NCBI RefSeq assembly: GCF_013464485.1
Contig: NZ_RAUX01000032.1
Span: 30,002 to 73,820, forward strand
Reading direction: 5' to 3'
Origin: Stenotrophomonas maltophilia
GTDB taxonomy: Bacteria; Pseudomonadota; Gammaproteobacteria; Xanthomonadales; Xanthomonadaceae
DNA length: 43,819 bases
Part shown: positions 1 to 7,383 of the stretch, one piece after another
Numbering within the stretch: the stretch's first letter is position 1
How the letters are laid out: every line of letters begins with the position of its first letter
Program-made: the position numbers and the translations under genes
The notes under the pieces: model-generated
Database searches by the model: none
The model's input: only the letters and a program-made list of their open reading frames with translations
Told to the model about the DNA's origin: nothing

Positions 1-53
1 GGCGTCGTCGTTTCTGCGGATCATCCGATTTGGCGGGTCATCCGATCATGGCG

Positions 54-139
54 GTAGAGTCGACTGTTGGTCGACTGCTCTGCACATGACGATGAAACGC
101 CCGCGCTGCGCGCGAAAGTCGACTAACAGTCGACTCTAC
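54..139. repeat. SMAG/REP inverted pair, AGTCGACT subfamily
   Basis: A GTAG head at 54-57 is followed by the palindrome AGTCGACT-GTTGG-TCGACT. A reverse-oriented copy ends in CTAC at 136-139. The two palindromes face each other across about 35 bases. Each can fold alone and the pair can form a larger hairpin. GTAG-headed palindromes of this size are the SMAG elements known in S. maltophilia and are REP-type targets of RAYT proteins. Confidence 0.85.
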
Positions 140-140
140 C

Positions 141-215
141 CAGTCGACGATCGCCCAGTCGACGATCGCCCAGTCGACGATCGTCCAGTCGACGATCGTC
201 CAGTCGACGATCGCC
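141..215. repeat. Tandem array of five 15-mers
   Basis: Five consecutive units of CAGTCGACGATCGCC occupy 141-155, 156-170, 171-185, 186-200 and 201-215. Units 3 and 4 carry a single T in place of C (CGTC). There are no spacers. The array starts one base after the CTAC end of the preceding SMAG palindrome. The first half of the unit equals the flank seen next to other SMAG copies in this window. Confidence 0.95.
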
Positions 216-297
216 CCCTTCAGGTCCACCCAGAAAATACGCGCGCGCTTCACGCAGGCGGTGGGATAACGGCGCATGCTGCCCCCGGAGATCGACG

Positions 298-2823
298 ATG
301 TCCGCCACGCCGCAGTCTGCTCCCCCCGTCCATGCGCCACGCCATCCGCTGGTGACCGTGCTGTCGCTGCTGCTGGTCGTGCTCGGCCTGGTCATCGGCG
401 GCCTCGGCGCGTGGCTGCTCAGCCTGGGAGGTTCGGCGTACTACGCCAGCGCCGGCGTCGGCCTGCTGGCCAGCGGCATTCTGCTGTTCGGCAATCGCCG
501 CAGTGGCGCGCTGCTGTACGCGCTGGTGTTCATCGGAACGCTGCTGTGGACCTGGTGGGAGTCGGGCAGCGACTACTGGCGGTGGGTACCGCGATTGGGT
601 CTGGTGACCGCACTGGGCATCGTGCTGGCGTTGCTGGCGCCGACATTGCGTACTCCAGTTCCCAAACGCCTATCGCGTGCAGCGGCTGCTGTGCTGATGC
701 TGGTGTTCGTGGTGGCGTTCGGCCTCGCGTTTGCGCCGCATGGTGAAGTGGATGGGCAGCAGCCGTTCCCGGAAGGTGCGGTCAGCGCCGGCCTGGAACC
801 GACCCGTGATACCACTGGCCTGCAGCCGGCCGACCTGCCCGCCGACGGCGATTGGCCAGCGTGGGGCCGCAGCAACGCCGCCACTCGCTACTCGCCGCTG
901 CAGCAGATCACGCCGGCCAATGTCGCCACCCTGCAGCTGGCCTGGCAGTTCCGCACCGGCGACCTGCCGAAGAAGCGGTGGGGCGCGGAAACCACACCGC
1001 TCAAGATCGGCAGCCGACTGTACCTGTGCACCGCACGCAACCGCTTGATCGCCCTGGATGCCGGCAGCGGCAAGGAGCTGTGGCGGTTCGACCCCAAGGT
1101 CAAGGATGCTTCGATTCCATACACGGCCGCCTGCCGTGGTGTGAGCTACTACGAACAACCGAGCGGGCCGACCGTGGCCGATGTGGCGCTGGCCGATGTG
1201 GCTGCGGATCTGGCCCTGCCAGCGCCGCCACCCACGGTCACCCGAAGTGCCGCGCCCGGCAGCCGCCCGGCGTGCTGGGCGCGCATCATCGAAGGCACGC
1301 TGGACGGTCGCATCATCGCGGTGGACGCTGACAGCGGGCGTCCCTGCGCCAACTTCGGCAACAACGGCCAGGTCGACATCACCTTGGGCATGGGCGAGGT
1401 GCCACCCGGTTACGTGTCGATCAACTCGCCGCCGGCCATCGTACGCGGCGTGATCGTGACCGGTCATCAGGTGCTGGACGGGCAGCGCCGCGACGCGCCG
1501 TCGGGCGTGATCCAGGCCTACGACGCCATCACCGGCAAGCTGCGCTGGGCGTGGGACATGGACCAGCCCGATCGCAGCGGCCTGCCGTCGCGCGAGCAGA
1601 CCTATACGCGCGGCACGCCCAACATGTGGACCACGGCCACCGGGGACGAGGCGCTGGGCCTGGTCTACCTGCCGCTGGGCAATTCTGCGGGCGACTACTG
1701 GAGCGGCTCACGCACGGAAAACCAGAACCGCTATTCCACCTCGCTGGTGGCGATCGACGTGACCACCGGCAAGCCGGTCTGGCATTTCCAGGCGGTGCGC
1801 AAGGATGTGTGGGACTACGATCTGGGTTCGCAGGCCAGCCTGATCGACTACCCGACGGCCGCGGGCAAGGTGCCGGCGATCCTGCTGCCGACGAAGCAGG
1901 GGGACCTCTATATCCTCGATCGCCGCAACGGCCGGCTTTTGACCGCCGCCGAAGAGCGCAAGGTACCGGTGGGCGGTGTCGAACCGCAACAGCGTTCGCC
2001 CACCCAGCTGTTCTCGCTGTACCACACGCTGCGTCGCGAGCATGACCTGACCGAGCGCGACATGTGGGGGTTGACCCCGATCGACCAGCTGGTCTGCCGC
2101 ATCCAGTTCCGCAAGGCCTACTACGAAGGCTTCTACACGCCGCCGAGCAGCGAGCGCCATTCCATCGAGTACCCCGGCTACAACGGTGGCTCGGACTGGG
2201 GCAGCGTGTCCATCGATACGCGCCGCGGCGTGATCGTTGCCAACTACAACGACATGCCCAACTACAACCGGCTGGTGCCACGCGCGGAGGCTGACCGGCT
2301 GGGCTGGCTGCCACGCGAGAAGATCCGGTTCGACAAGGGGGGGGGCGAAGGCGCGGGCGACCCGCAGGTGGGCACACCGTACGCCATCCAGGTCAATGCG
2401 GGCTGGCGACTGCCGTTCACCGGCCTGCTGTGCAAGCAGCCGCCCTATGGAGGCATCCGCGCCATCGACCTGCGCACCGGTAAGCTGCTGTGGGACCGTC
2501 CGTTCGGCAGTGCGCGCGGCAATGGGCCGTTCGGCATCCGTTCCGGCCTGCCGATCGAAATCGGCACGCCGAACAATGGTGGTTCGGTAGTCACCGCCAG
2601 CGGCCTGATCTTCATCGCAGCCGCCACCGATGATCTGCTGCGTGCCATCGACCTGAAGACCGGCAAGGAGCTGTGGCATGCCAAGCTGCCAGCCGGCGGC
2701 CAGGCCAATCCGATGGTGTACGAGCAGGGCGGACGCCAGTACGTGGTGATCATGGCCGGCGGCCACCATTTCATGGAAACGCCGAAGGGCGATTACGTGA
2801 TGGCCTACGCGCTGCCAAGATAG
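298..2823 (+). CDS. gcd: Membrane-bound PQQ-dependent dehydrogenase, glucose/quinate/shikimate family
   Basis: A quinoprotein dehydrogenase that would oxidise a sugar or polyol in the periplasm and pass electrons to ubiquinone. The 841-residue protein opens with about five hydrophobic segments (residues 15-145), the membrane anchor typical of Gcd/QuiA. A periplasmic eight-bladed propeller follows, with repeated AxDxxTGKxxW blade motifs (for example ALDAGSGKELW and AIDLKTGKELW). VRKDVWDYDLGSQ near residue 499 corresponds to the conserved WDxD region. The ATG at 298 has GGAG seven bases upstream. The family is secure. The substrate is not: the WDYDLGSQ variant differs from the WDMDxPAQ of E. 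coli Gcd, so the symbol is tentative. Confidence 0.9.
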   Translation: MSATPQSAPPVHAPRHPLVTVLSLLLVVLGLVIGGLGAWLLSLGGSAYYASAGVGLLASGILLFGNRRSGALLYALVFIGTLLWTWWESGSDYWRWVPRLGLVTALGIVLALLAPTLRTPVPKRLSRAAAAVLMLVFVVAFGLAFAPHGEVDGQQPFPEGAVSAGLEPTRDTTGLQPADLPADGDWPAWGRSNAATRYSPLQQITPANVATLQLAWQFRTGDLPKKRWGAETTPLKIGSRLYLCTARNRLIALDAGSGKELWRFDPKVKDASIPYTAACRGVSYYEQPSGPTVADVALADVAADLALPAPPPTVTRSAAPGSRPACWARIIEGTLDGRIIAVDADSGRPCANFGNNGQVDITLGMGEVPPGYVSINSPPAIVRGVIVTGHQVLDGQRRDAPSGVIQAYDAITGKLRWAWDMDQPDRSGLPSREQTYTRGTPNMWTTATGDEALGLVYLPLGNSAGDYWSGSRTENQNRYSTSLVAIDVTTGKPVWHFQAVRKDVWDYDLGSQASLIDYPTAAGKVPAILLPTKQGDLYILDRRNGRLLTAAEERKVPVGGVEPQQRSPTQLFSLYHTLRREHDLTERDMWGLTPIDQLVCRIQFRKAYYEGFYTPPSSERHSIEYPGYNGGSDWGSVSIDTRRGVIVANYNDMPNYNRLVPRAEADRLGWLPREKIRFDKGGGEGAGDPQVGTPYAIQVNAGWRLPFTGLLCKQPPYGGIRAIDLRTGKLLWDRPFGSARGNGPFGIRSGLPIEIGTPNNGGSVVTASGLIFIAAATDDLLRAIDLKTGKELWHAKLPAGGQANPMVYEQGGRQYVVIMAGGHHFMETPKGDYVMAYALPR

Positions 2824-2847
2824 ATCCGGCAGGATAGAACCGACTGG

Positions 2848-2934
2848 GTAGAGTCGACTGTTAGTCGACTGCACTTCTCTCCCCAGCTGGAAAGCCCGCG
2901 CTTATCGCGATAGTCGATTGGCAATCGACTCTAC
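2848..2934. repeat. SMAG/REP inverted pair upstream of the RAYT
   Basis: GTAG at 2848-2851 heads AGTCGACT-GTT-AGTCGACT. A reverse copy with a slightly changed core (AGTCGATT-GGC-AATCGACT) ends in CTAC at 2931-2934. The outer flank is CGACTGG before GTAG. The pair lies between the dehydrogenase stop and the RAYT gene and could also end dehydrogenase transcription. Confidence 0.88.
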
Positions 2935-3039
2935 CCGGGCGACTCCACATCTCCGGGTGCAGTATCGAGATGATCCCTGATCCTGGCATTGGTAGTGTAC
3001 CGATGCCGGGAATCCATGCAGACGGGCATTCTCGAGTTC

Positions 3040-3522
3040 ATGCCCAGTCCCCAACTTCTTGTCGGCCGTCGTTCCATCGTTGGCAATGTCTACACCATCA
3101 CCATCGTGTGCTGGAACCGCCATCGGGTTTTCGATTGCCCGGTCAACGCCGACCTTGCCATGCAGCTCCTCGAATCGATGGATCGGGAGGGCCTGACTGC
3201 GTCGCTTGCCTGGGTGATCATGCCGGATCACATCCACTGGCTGGCTCAGCTTCGCGGCCACTCCCTCGGCTACTGCGTGCAGCGTTTCAAGGCGCGCAGC
3301 AGTTTTCTCATCAACCGGCAGCGAGGGAGCCAGGGTGCAATCTGGCAGGCGGGTTATCACGACCATGCGATCCGAAGAGAAGCATCGCTACGTAGGCATG
3401 CGCACTACATTCTGGCAAATCCCATTCGCGCAGGCCTTGCTGCGCAGATCGGTGAACACCCATACGGGTGGTGTCGCTGGCCGCTGAACGAGCTTGAGTT
3501 GGCTTACGAGGACGAATGCTGA
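3040..3522 (+). CDS. REP-associated tyrosine transposase (RAYT), Y1 HUH superfamily
   Basis: A single-domain Y1 transposase related to IS200/IS605 TnpA, of the class that cuts GTAG-headed REP hairpins. The HUH motif is in MPDHIHWLAQL, with histidines flanking isoleucine. The catalytic tyrosine is in the conserved YILANPIRAGL block near the C-terminus. The N-terminal GRRSIVGNVYTIT matches the usual family start. From 3040 the protein has 160 residues. ATG codons at 3016 and 2989 are in frame and possible, and no strong ribosome site decides between them. The gene is free-standing, with paired SMAG palindromes on both sides (2848-2934 and 3550-3637), the usual RAYT setting. No frameshift is visible, so it may be active. 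Confidence 0.88.
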   Translation: MPSPQLLVGRRSIVGNVYTITIVCWNRHRVFDCPVNADLAMQLLESMDREGLTASLAWVIMPDHIHWLAQLRGHSLGYCVQRFKARSSFLINRQRGSQGAIWQAGYHDHAIRREASLRRHAHYILANPIRAGLAAQIGEHPYGWCRWPLNELELAYEDEC

Positions 3523-3549
3523 AACGGCCAACTGGGCAGATTCGACTGG

Positions 3550-3637
3550 GTAGAGTCGGCTGTTGGTCGACTGCTCTTCCCGATCACACTGGAAAACCCC
3601 GCGCTTCGCGCGACAGTCGACTAACAGTCGACTCTAC
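3550..3637. repeat. SMAG/REP inverted pair downstream of the RAYT
   Basis: GTAG at 3550-3553 heads AGTCGGCT-GTTGG-TCGACT. The reverse copy AGTCGACT-AAC-AGTCGACT ends in CTAC at 3634-3637. The outer flank CGACTGG again precedes GTAG. The spacer resembles that of the pair at 54-139 (GCGCTTCGCGCGA here against GCGCTGCGCGCGA), so the two whole pairs are related, not just the palindromes. Confidence 0.88.
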
Positions 3638-3730
3638 CCCGTCGATTCGCCAACGTATCAGACTTTCGCTACCACCTTGCCGATCTGTTCGTTCGATTCC
3701 AGGCGACTGCGTGTCTCTGCAGCCGACTGG

Positions 3731-3775
3731 GTAGAGTCGACTGCTCTTCCCGATCACGCTTGAAAGCCCCGCGCT
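3731..3775 (+). repeat. Truncated SMAG unit
   Basis: CGACTGG then GTAGAGTCGACTGCTC, lacking the second palindrome arm seen in complete copies. The spacer-type sequence CCCGATCAC...GAAAGCCCCGCGCT follows and stops abruptly at 3775. The next base is in the reading frame of a LysR remnant. The reverse partner palindrome is missing. Confidence 0.7.
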
Positions 3776-3985
3776 CACGAGTGCCTGGGCTTCGCGCATT
3801 CGATCATCCGCATGCGCTGGAGCTTCCGCGATGCCGATGGCATCGTGCTGACCGTGCCGGTGTCCAGCCGCTTCATGGTCAACCAGGCCGAGCCGCTGCT
3901 GACAGCGGCCGTGGGTGGTCTAGGGGTGATCCTGCAACCCTACGAAATGCTTGCCGCCGCGCTCGCGCAGGCAGTGATCCACCGC
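3776..3985 (+). pseudogene. LysR-family regulator remnant (substrate-binding domain fragment)
   Basis: The frame through 3776-3985 reads HECLGFAH, then WSFRDADG, VSSRFMVNQAEPL, and AAVGGLGVILQPYEMLAAAL. This is the late effector-domain pattern of LysR regulators (HxCLxF, WxFxxxDG, VNxxEAL, GxGIxxxP). The helix-turn-helix and first half of the effector domain are absent on the left, where a truncated SMAG unit takes over. After about 3985 the frame loses similarity, so the tail is lost too. An ATG at 3812 could start a 78-residue ORF, but this would be a domain fragment. Probably a dead gene cut by repeat-associated rearrangement. Confidence 0.72.
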
Positions 3986-4034
3986 GCAGGATCTACTAGC
4001 ATGGCCACAGGCCCCGTATGCGGAAGGAAGCGCC

Positions 4035-5447
4035 ATGCCACTACGTAGTCGTTCTGCCTGCCGCGCGTTGCTGTTCTCGTGCCTCGTCGCTCTGGCTGTC
4101 ATTGCGTCGGCGCGTCCTGCGCCAAGCGCACGGCAGGCTGCCGAAGATTGGCTGGTTGCCTTCAACGCAGGCAGTCTTGATGCGCTGCAGGCATTCGCCG
4201 ACCGACATGCGAAGAAGGAAGGTGGTGGCCCCAGTGACTATCTCGAGTTTCGTGAAAGCAGCGGTCCGCTGCGCGTACTGGAAGCCAGCGGTAGTGCTCC
4301 TGCCGAGGCGAAGTTGCTGTTGCTGGGGCAATTGAACGAGCGGGCGTTGCTGCTGACTGTCGAGATGGATCCTGCCAACCCGGCGCACCTGAAAAAGTTC
4401 CGGATCGAAGGCACCGAAACACCAGACAAGTACAAGCCGGAGCGTGTTGCGTTGGCGGCGCTGATGGCGGATGCCAGGACGCGGCTGGAGGCGCTGCGTA
4501 CACAGGACGCGCTGTCGGGAGCGCTGCTGGTGGCGCGCAAAGGCGAGGTGCTGCTGGACTGGCGCGGTGGCGATGCAGACCGGGAGGCTGGCATTCCGGT
4601 GGACGCGGATACGCGCTTCCGGTTGGCGTCATCCAACAAGATGTTCACCGCGGTGGCCATCCTGCAGCTGGTACAGGCCGGCAGGCTGGGCCTGGACGAT
4701 AGGATCGGCGAGCGCCTTCCGGACTACCCGAACCAGGGCGTCGCCGATGCGGTGACCGTTCGCCAGCTGTTGACCCACACCAGTGGCCTTGGCGACTTCT
4801 TCGGCGATGATTTCGAGCAGTATTCGTCCTCGCTGAAGACGCTGGATGACTACGTGCAGCACTTTGCCAAGGATGCGCCGCATTTCACGCCCGGCAGCCA
4901 GGACAGCTACTCCAACTATGGCTTCATCGTGCTTGGGCGCATCATCGAGGCGGTTTCAGGGCAGTCGTACTACGCCTATGTGGAAGACCACATCCTGCGT
5001 CCGGCTGGCATGACCGGCACCGGCTTCGAGCCGGAAACAGTGAAGGTGCCGCAGCGCGCCGTCGCCTACACGAAGACGAACGGTCAATGGACGCGTGAAA
5101 CGAAGTCGCTGCCCTGGCGCGGCATGTCCTCCGGCGGCGGTTACAGCACGGCCACGGACATGCTGAAGTTTGCCGAGGCATTGCGCGGCGGAAGGCTGGT
5201 CTCGCCGGCACTGCTGCAGCAGGCCACCACGGCGCAGAATCACATGCGCTGGTATGGCTTTGGCTTCGTGGTGCAGGGCGAGGGCAGGGAGCACCAGTAT
5301 GGCCACGAAGGCGGTGCGCCCGGTTCCAATAGTGCCATCGTGGTGTTGCCTGCACAGGGCTATGTGATCGTCGGCCTCGCCAATGTTGATCCGGATGCGA
5401 TTGGCAACATGGTCAACTACATCGCGCGGCGGTTACCGTTGCAGTGA
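4035..5447 (+). CDS. Exported serine hydrolase, class C beta-lactamase/CubicO-like fold
   Basis: A 470-residue protein with an N-terminal signal sequence (about residues 1-27). An N-terminal domain of about 110 residues (AEDWLVAFNAGSLDAL...) precedes the catalytic domain and resembles domains found before such hydrolases. The catalytic domain has S199-S-N-K202 (SxxK), Y292-S-N294 (YxN) and HEGG at about 424, replacing KTG, all expected for the family. Family members include D-Ala-D-Ala carboxypeptidases, esterases and amidases; the substrate is unknown and resistance should not be assumed. The ATG has AAGGAAG a few bases upstream. The gene stands alone between the LysR remnant and a SMAG unit. 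Confidence 0.88.
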   Translation: MPLRSRSACRALLFSCLVALAVIASARPAPSARQAAEDWLVAFNAGSLDALQAFADRHAKKEGGGPSDYLEFRESSGPLRVLEASGSAPAEAKLLLLGQLNERALLLTVEMDPANPAHLKKFRIEGTETPDKYKPERVALAALMADARTRLEALRTQDALSGALLVARKGEVLLDWRGGDADREAGIPVDADTRFRLASSNKMFTAVAILQLVQAGRLGLDDRIGERLPDYPNQGVADAVTVRQLLTHTSGLGDFFGDDFEQYSSSLKTLDDYVQHFAKDAPHFTPGSQDSYSNYGFIVLGRIIEAVSGQSYYAYVEDHILRPAGMTGTGFEPETVKVPQRAVAYTKTNGQWTRETKSLPWRGMSSGGGYSTATDMLKFAEALRGGRLVSPALLQQATTAQNHMRWYGFGFVVQGEGREHQYGHEGGAPGSNSAIVVLPAQGYVIVGLANVDPDAIGNMVNYIARRLPLQ

Positions 5448-5478
5448 GCGCGGGCGTTTCGATCTTTCCGCGAACGGC

Positions 5479-5501
5479 AGTCGACTAACAGTCGACTCTA
5501 C
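5479..5501 (-). repeat. Single SMAG palindrome, AGTCGACT subfamily
   Basis: AGTCGACT-AAC-AGTCGACT ending in CTAC, that is, GTAG on the minus strand at 5498-5501. It sits 31 bases after the serine hydrolase stop and could act as an RNA 3'-end hairpin. No reverse partner is present. Confidence 0.85.
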
Positions 5502-5502
5502 C

Positions 5503-5558
5503 CAGTCGAGATCACCCAGTCGAGATCACCCAGTCGAGATCACCCAGCCAGCGTCACC
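5503..5558. repeat. Tandem array of 14-mers next to a SMAG unit
   Basis: Three perfect units of CAGTCGAGATCACC lie at 5503-5516, 5517-5530 and 5531-5544. A degenerate fourth (CAGCCAGCGTCACC) lies at 5545-5558. As at 141-215, the array starts directly after the CTAC end of a SMAG palindrome and its unit starts with CAGTCGA. The array runs to within 10 bases of the DUF3037 stop codon. Confidence 0.93.
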
Positions 5559-5567
5559 CGATCGTCG

Positions 5568-5969
5568 CTATCCGGTCGGCGCAGGCACCCGCACCATCTT
5601 CGTCATCAGATGCTCCACCACACCCGCAGGATCGGCGGTACGACCCACATGCGTGCTGGACATCTGCACGATCGAGCTGCGCTTGGCGGTGAGGAAGTGG
5701 AAGCGCGCACGCGCGGGCAGCTGCGCGATTGGTCCGGCGCTGGCGTCGCCGCGGCAGATGGCCACGATCGCATCCAGCCATGGCTGCAGCGCATCCTGGT
5801 CCAGCGCCGGCGCAAAGGCGCGCAGGCGCGCAGGATCGATCCCGATGGCCGCCTCCAGATGACGCGCGCCAGGACAGGACACGATCACCCCGACGTTGAT
5901 GAACTCTTCGCGTTCCACCCGCGGCACCACGCGGATGACCGCATAGTCATACGTGTGCAGCGTGGGCAT
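5568..5969 (-). CDS. DUF3037 domain protein, partner of HipA-like kinase
   Basis: A 133-residue cytoplasmic protein matching the DUF3037 pattern: YDYAVIRVVPRVEREEFINVGVIVSC at the start, then LDQDALQPWLDAI, and FHFLTAKRSSIVQMSSTHVG near the end. The start at 5969 is favoured by a full AGGAGG six bases upstream on the minus strand. An in-frame ATG at 5996 lacks such support. The gene overlaps the 3' end of the upstream HipA-like kinase gene by 23 bases, implying coupled translation. The biochemical role of DUF3037 is unknown to me. It commonly accompanies HipA-like kinases, which suggests a regulator or substrate-like role (inference). Confidence 0.87.
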   Translation of the reverse strand: MPTLHTYDYAVIRVVPRVEREEFINVGVIVSCPGARHLEAAIGIDPARLRAFAPALDQDALQPWLDAIVAICRGDASAGPIAQLPARARFHFLTAKRSSIVQMSSTHVGRTADPAGVVEHLMTKMVRVPAPTG

Positions 5970-6723
5970 GGATGGCCTCCTGCACGAACACCGCACGCAC
6001 TTTCAGGCGATGCTTGAGATAGTCGATGTAGCCTTGGCGGTAGGCCTGCGGGCTGTCGAACGCTGGCTCATCCACCAGCCAGCTGTCCGGCACCAGGCCG
6101 ACGATGCGCTCGATCTCGACATTGGTCAGGCGTGCAGCCAGCTCGGCGTCTACCTCGGCGATGCGGTTGGCGAACGACAGCAGCACATGGTCGCGGATCA
6201 GCACGAACGGCTTTTCGCAGGCATCTCCGGCATTGGCCCAATCATGATGGAAGTACATTGCCGCACCGTGGTCGATCAGGTACAGCTTGCGGTGCCAGAC
6301 CATCAGGTTGGGATTGCGCGTGGTGCGGTCGACGTTGCTGGTGAACGCATCAAACCAGACGATGCGCGAGGCCAGGTCGGCATCCACCGGCATCGCCGCC
6401 GGGTCGTAGTTGATCGCGCCGGGCAGATAGTCCAGGCCCAGATTCAGGCCCTCGCTGGCGCGGATCAGTTCCTGGATCTCAGGGTCCGGCTCGGTGCGAG
6501 CAAACTCCCGATCCAGCTCCACGAACAGGATTTCCGGAATCGGCAGGGCCAGCGTGCGCGCCATCTCGCCGGCGATCAGCTCGGCGATAAGCGCTTTCGG
6601 ACCTTGGCCGGCGCCTCGGAACTTCAACACAACCATGCCATCGTCGTCGGTTTCGACCACGGCGGGCAGGGAGCCACCTTCCCGCAAGGGGGTGATGTAG
6701 CGGAGGGCATGTACGGTGCGCAT
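5947..6723 (-). CDS. HipA-like protein kinase, stand-alone
   Basis: A 258-residue kinase-fold protein of the HipA superfamily. VVLKF (K34) is the likely nucleotide-binding lysine. FDAFTSNVDRTTRNPNL (D132, N137) is the catalytic loop, and LIDHG (D151) is the metal-binding position. It is much shorter than HipA of E. coli (about 440 residues) and lacks the N-terminal HipA domain. No HipB-type helix-turn-helix antitoxin lies beside it. Downstream it overlaps a DUF3037 gene. The family phosphorylates proteins in known members; the target here is unknown. Stand-alone DUF3037-linked members need not be toxins. Confidence 0.85.
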   Translation of the reverse strand: MRTVHALRYITPLREGGSLPAVVETDDDGMVVLKFRGAGQGPKALIAELIAGEMARTLALPIPEILFVELDREFARTEPDPEIQELIRASEGLNLGLDYLPGAINYDPAAMPVDADLASRIVWFDAFTSNVDRTTRNPNLMVWHRKLYLIDHGAAMYFHHDWANAGDACEKPFVLIRDHVLLSFANRIAEVDAELAARLTNVEIERIVGLVPDSWLVDEPAFDSPQAYRQGYIDYLKHRLKVRAVFVQEAIHAHAAHV

Positions 6724-6885
6724 GGGCGCATTCTATCGTGGGCCTTCGGTGGGAGTGTCCGTGCGTCCGCTGCCACTTCACGCGATGCTGCTGCGGCAGG
6801 GCGCAAGATCCACGCGCGCCAACGTTGTTCTTCGGGGGCAGGGTCTCTGCCCGGTGCCAATCGCTGCGAATTCGGAGGTACAGGG

Positions 6886-7215
6886 ATGAGCGACGAACTG
6901 AATGCGGCGCTGCCGCCCTTGGATGATGCCAAGGTCGAAGAGATGATCGGCAAGGTCGTGCTGGTCGGGGTCACCCGCTATGGGGGCGATGGCCAGGTGC
7001 AGGCACTTGAACAGTATGCAGGCACGGTGCTGCGCATCAGCGCCGACGAAGGCGTGGTTCTGGCCGACGAGAAAGATGGCCATGAGCGCTACCTGCCGCC
7101 GATGCTCGACCAGTACCAGCCAGCCGAGCCCGGCGAGTACCGCATGCGCAGCAGCGGCATGATCGTGATCGACCCGGACTATCTGGCCACCTGGGATCTG
7201 CACGCCCAGCAGTAG
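6886..7215 (+). CDS. Conserved small protein of unknown function
   Basis: A 109-residue acidic, soluble protein starting MSDELNAALPPLDDAK. The ATG at 6886 has GGAGG seven bases upstream. A longer in-frame extension to the left runs antisense through the HipA-like gene and is not credible. The middle (KVVLVGVTRYGGDGQ, AGTVLRISADEGVVLADE) alternates short hydrophobic stretches with glycines, suggesting a small beta-barrel. No signal peptide or catalytic motif is seen. It is divergent from the kinase gene and has no close partner. I do not recognise the family. Confidence 0.75.
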   Translation: MSDELNAALPPLDDAKVEEMIGKVVLVGVTRYGGDGQVQALEQYAGTVLRISADEGVVLADEKDGHERYLPPMLDQYQPAEPGEYRMRSSGMIVIDPDYLATWDLHAQQ

Positions 7216-7306
7216 TGCCAGGCCATGCCCGGCAGGTGCCGCCCACCCGCGGCGCCTCCTGGCGCGGCTTACTTTGCTCCATCCGGCCACTAGCCCTTCC
7301 GGCCCA

Positions 7307-7334
7307 TTCACGACACCCCCCGCGGTGCTAGATT
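7307..7334 (+). promoter_or_regulatory. Candidate promoter of the S9 peptidase gene
   Basis: TTCACG at 7307-7312 and TAGATT at 7329-7334, 16 bases apart, sit 50 bases before the ATG. The -10 fits the TANNNT form seen before several genes here, while the -35 is weak. Not tested. Confidence 0.35.
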
Positions 7335-7383
7335 CGGAACCTTGCCTGACCACGGGCGCCCATTCACACCCCAGGGGATAAGG

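Noticed and set aside
141-215. Possible CRISPR array
   Set aside because: Repeats are 15 bases, directly abutting, with no spacers and no cas genes in the window.
38-395. Overlapping ORFs on both strands encoding VDDRP/IVDWT pentapeptide repeats
   Set aside because: They are translations of the 15-mer tandem array, open in several frames because the unit length is a multiple of three. No ribosome site or conserved start supports them.
4035-5447. Antibiotic-resistance beta-lactamase
   Set aside because: It has the fold and the SxxK and YxN motifs, but the family is dominated by other hydrolases and the sequence does not resemble known Stenotrophomonas L1 or L2 enzymes.
5947-6723. Classical hipBA toxin-antitoxin module
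   Set aside because: No hipB-like helix-turn-helix gene on either side, and the kinase is much shorter than HipA; the partner is DUF3037.
5953-6885. N-terminal extension of the small protein at 6886
   Set aside because: The extension is antisense to the HipA-like kinase; GGAGG before 6886 marks the true start.
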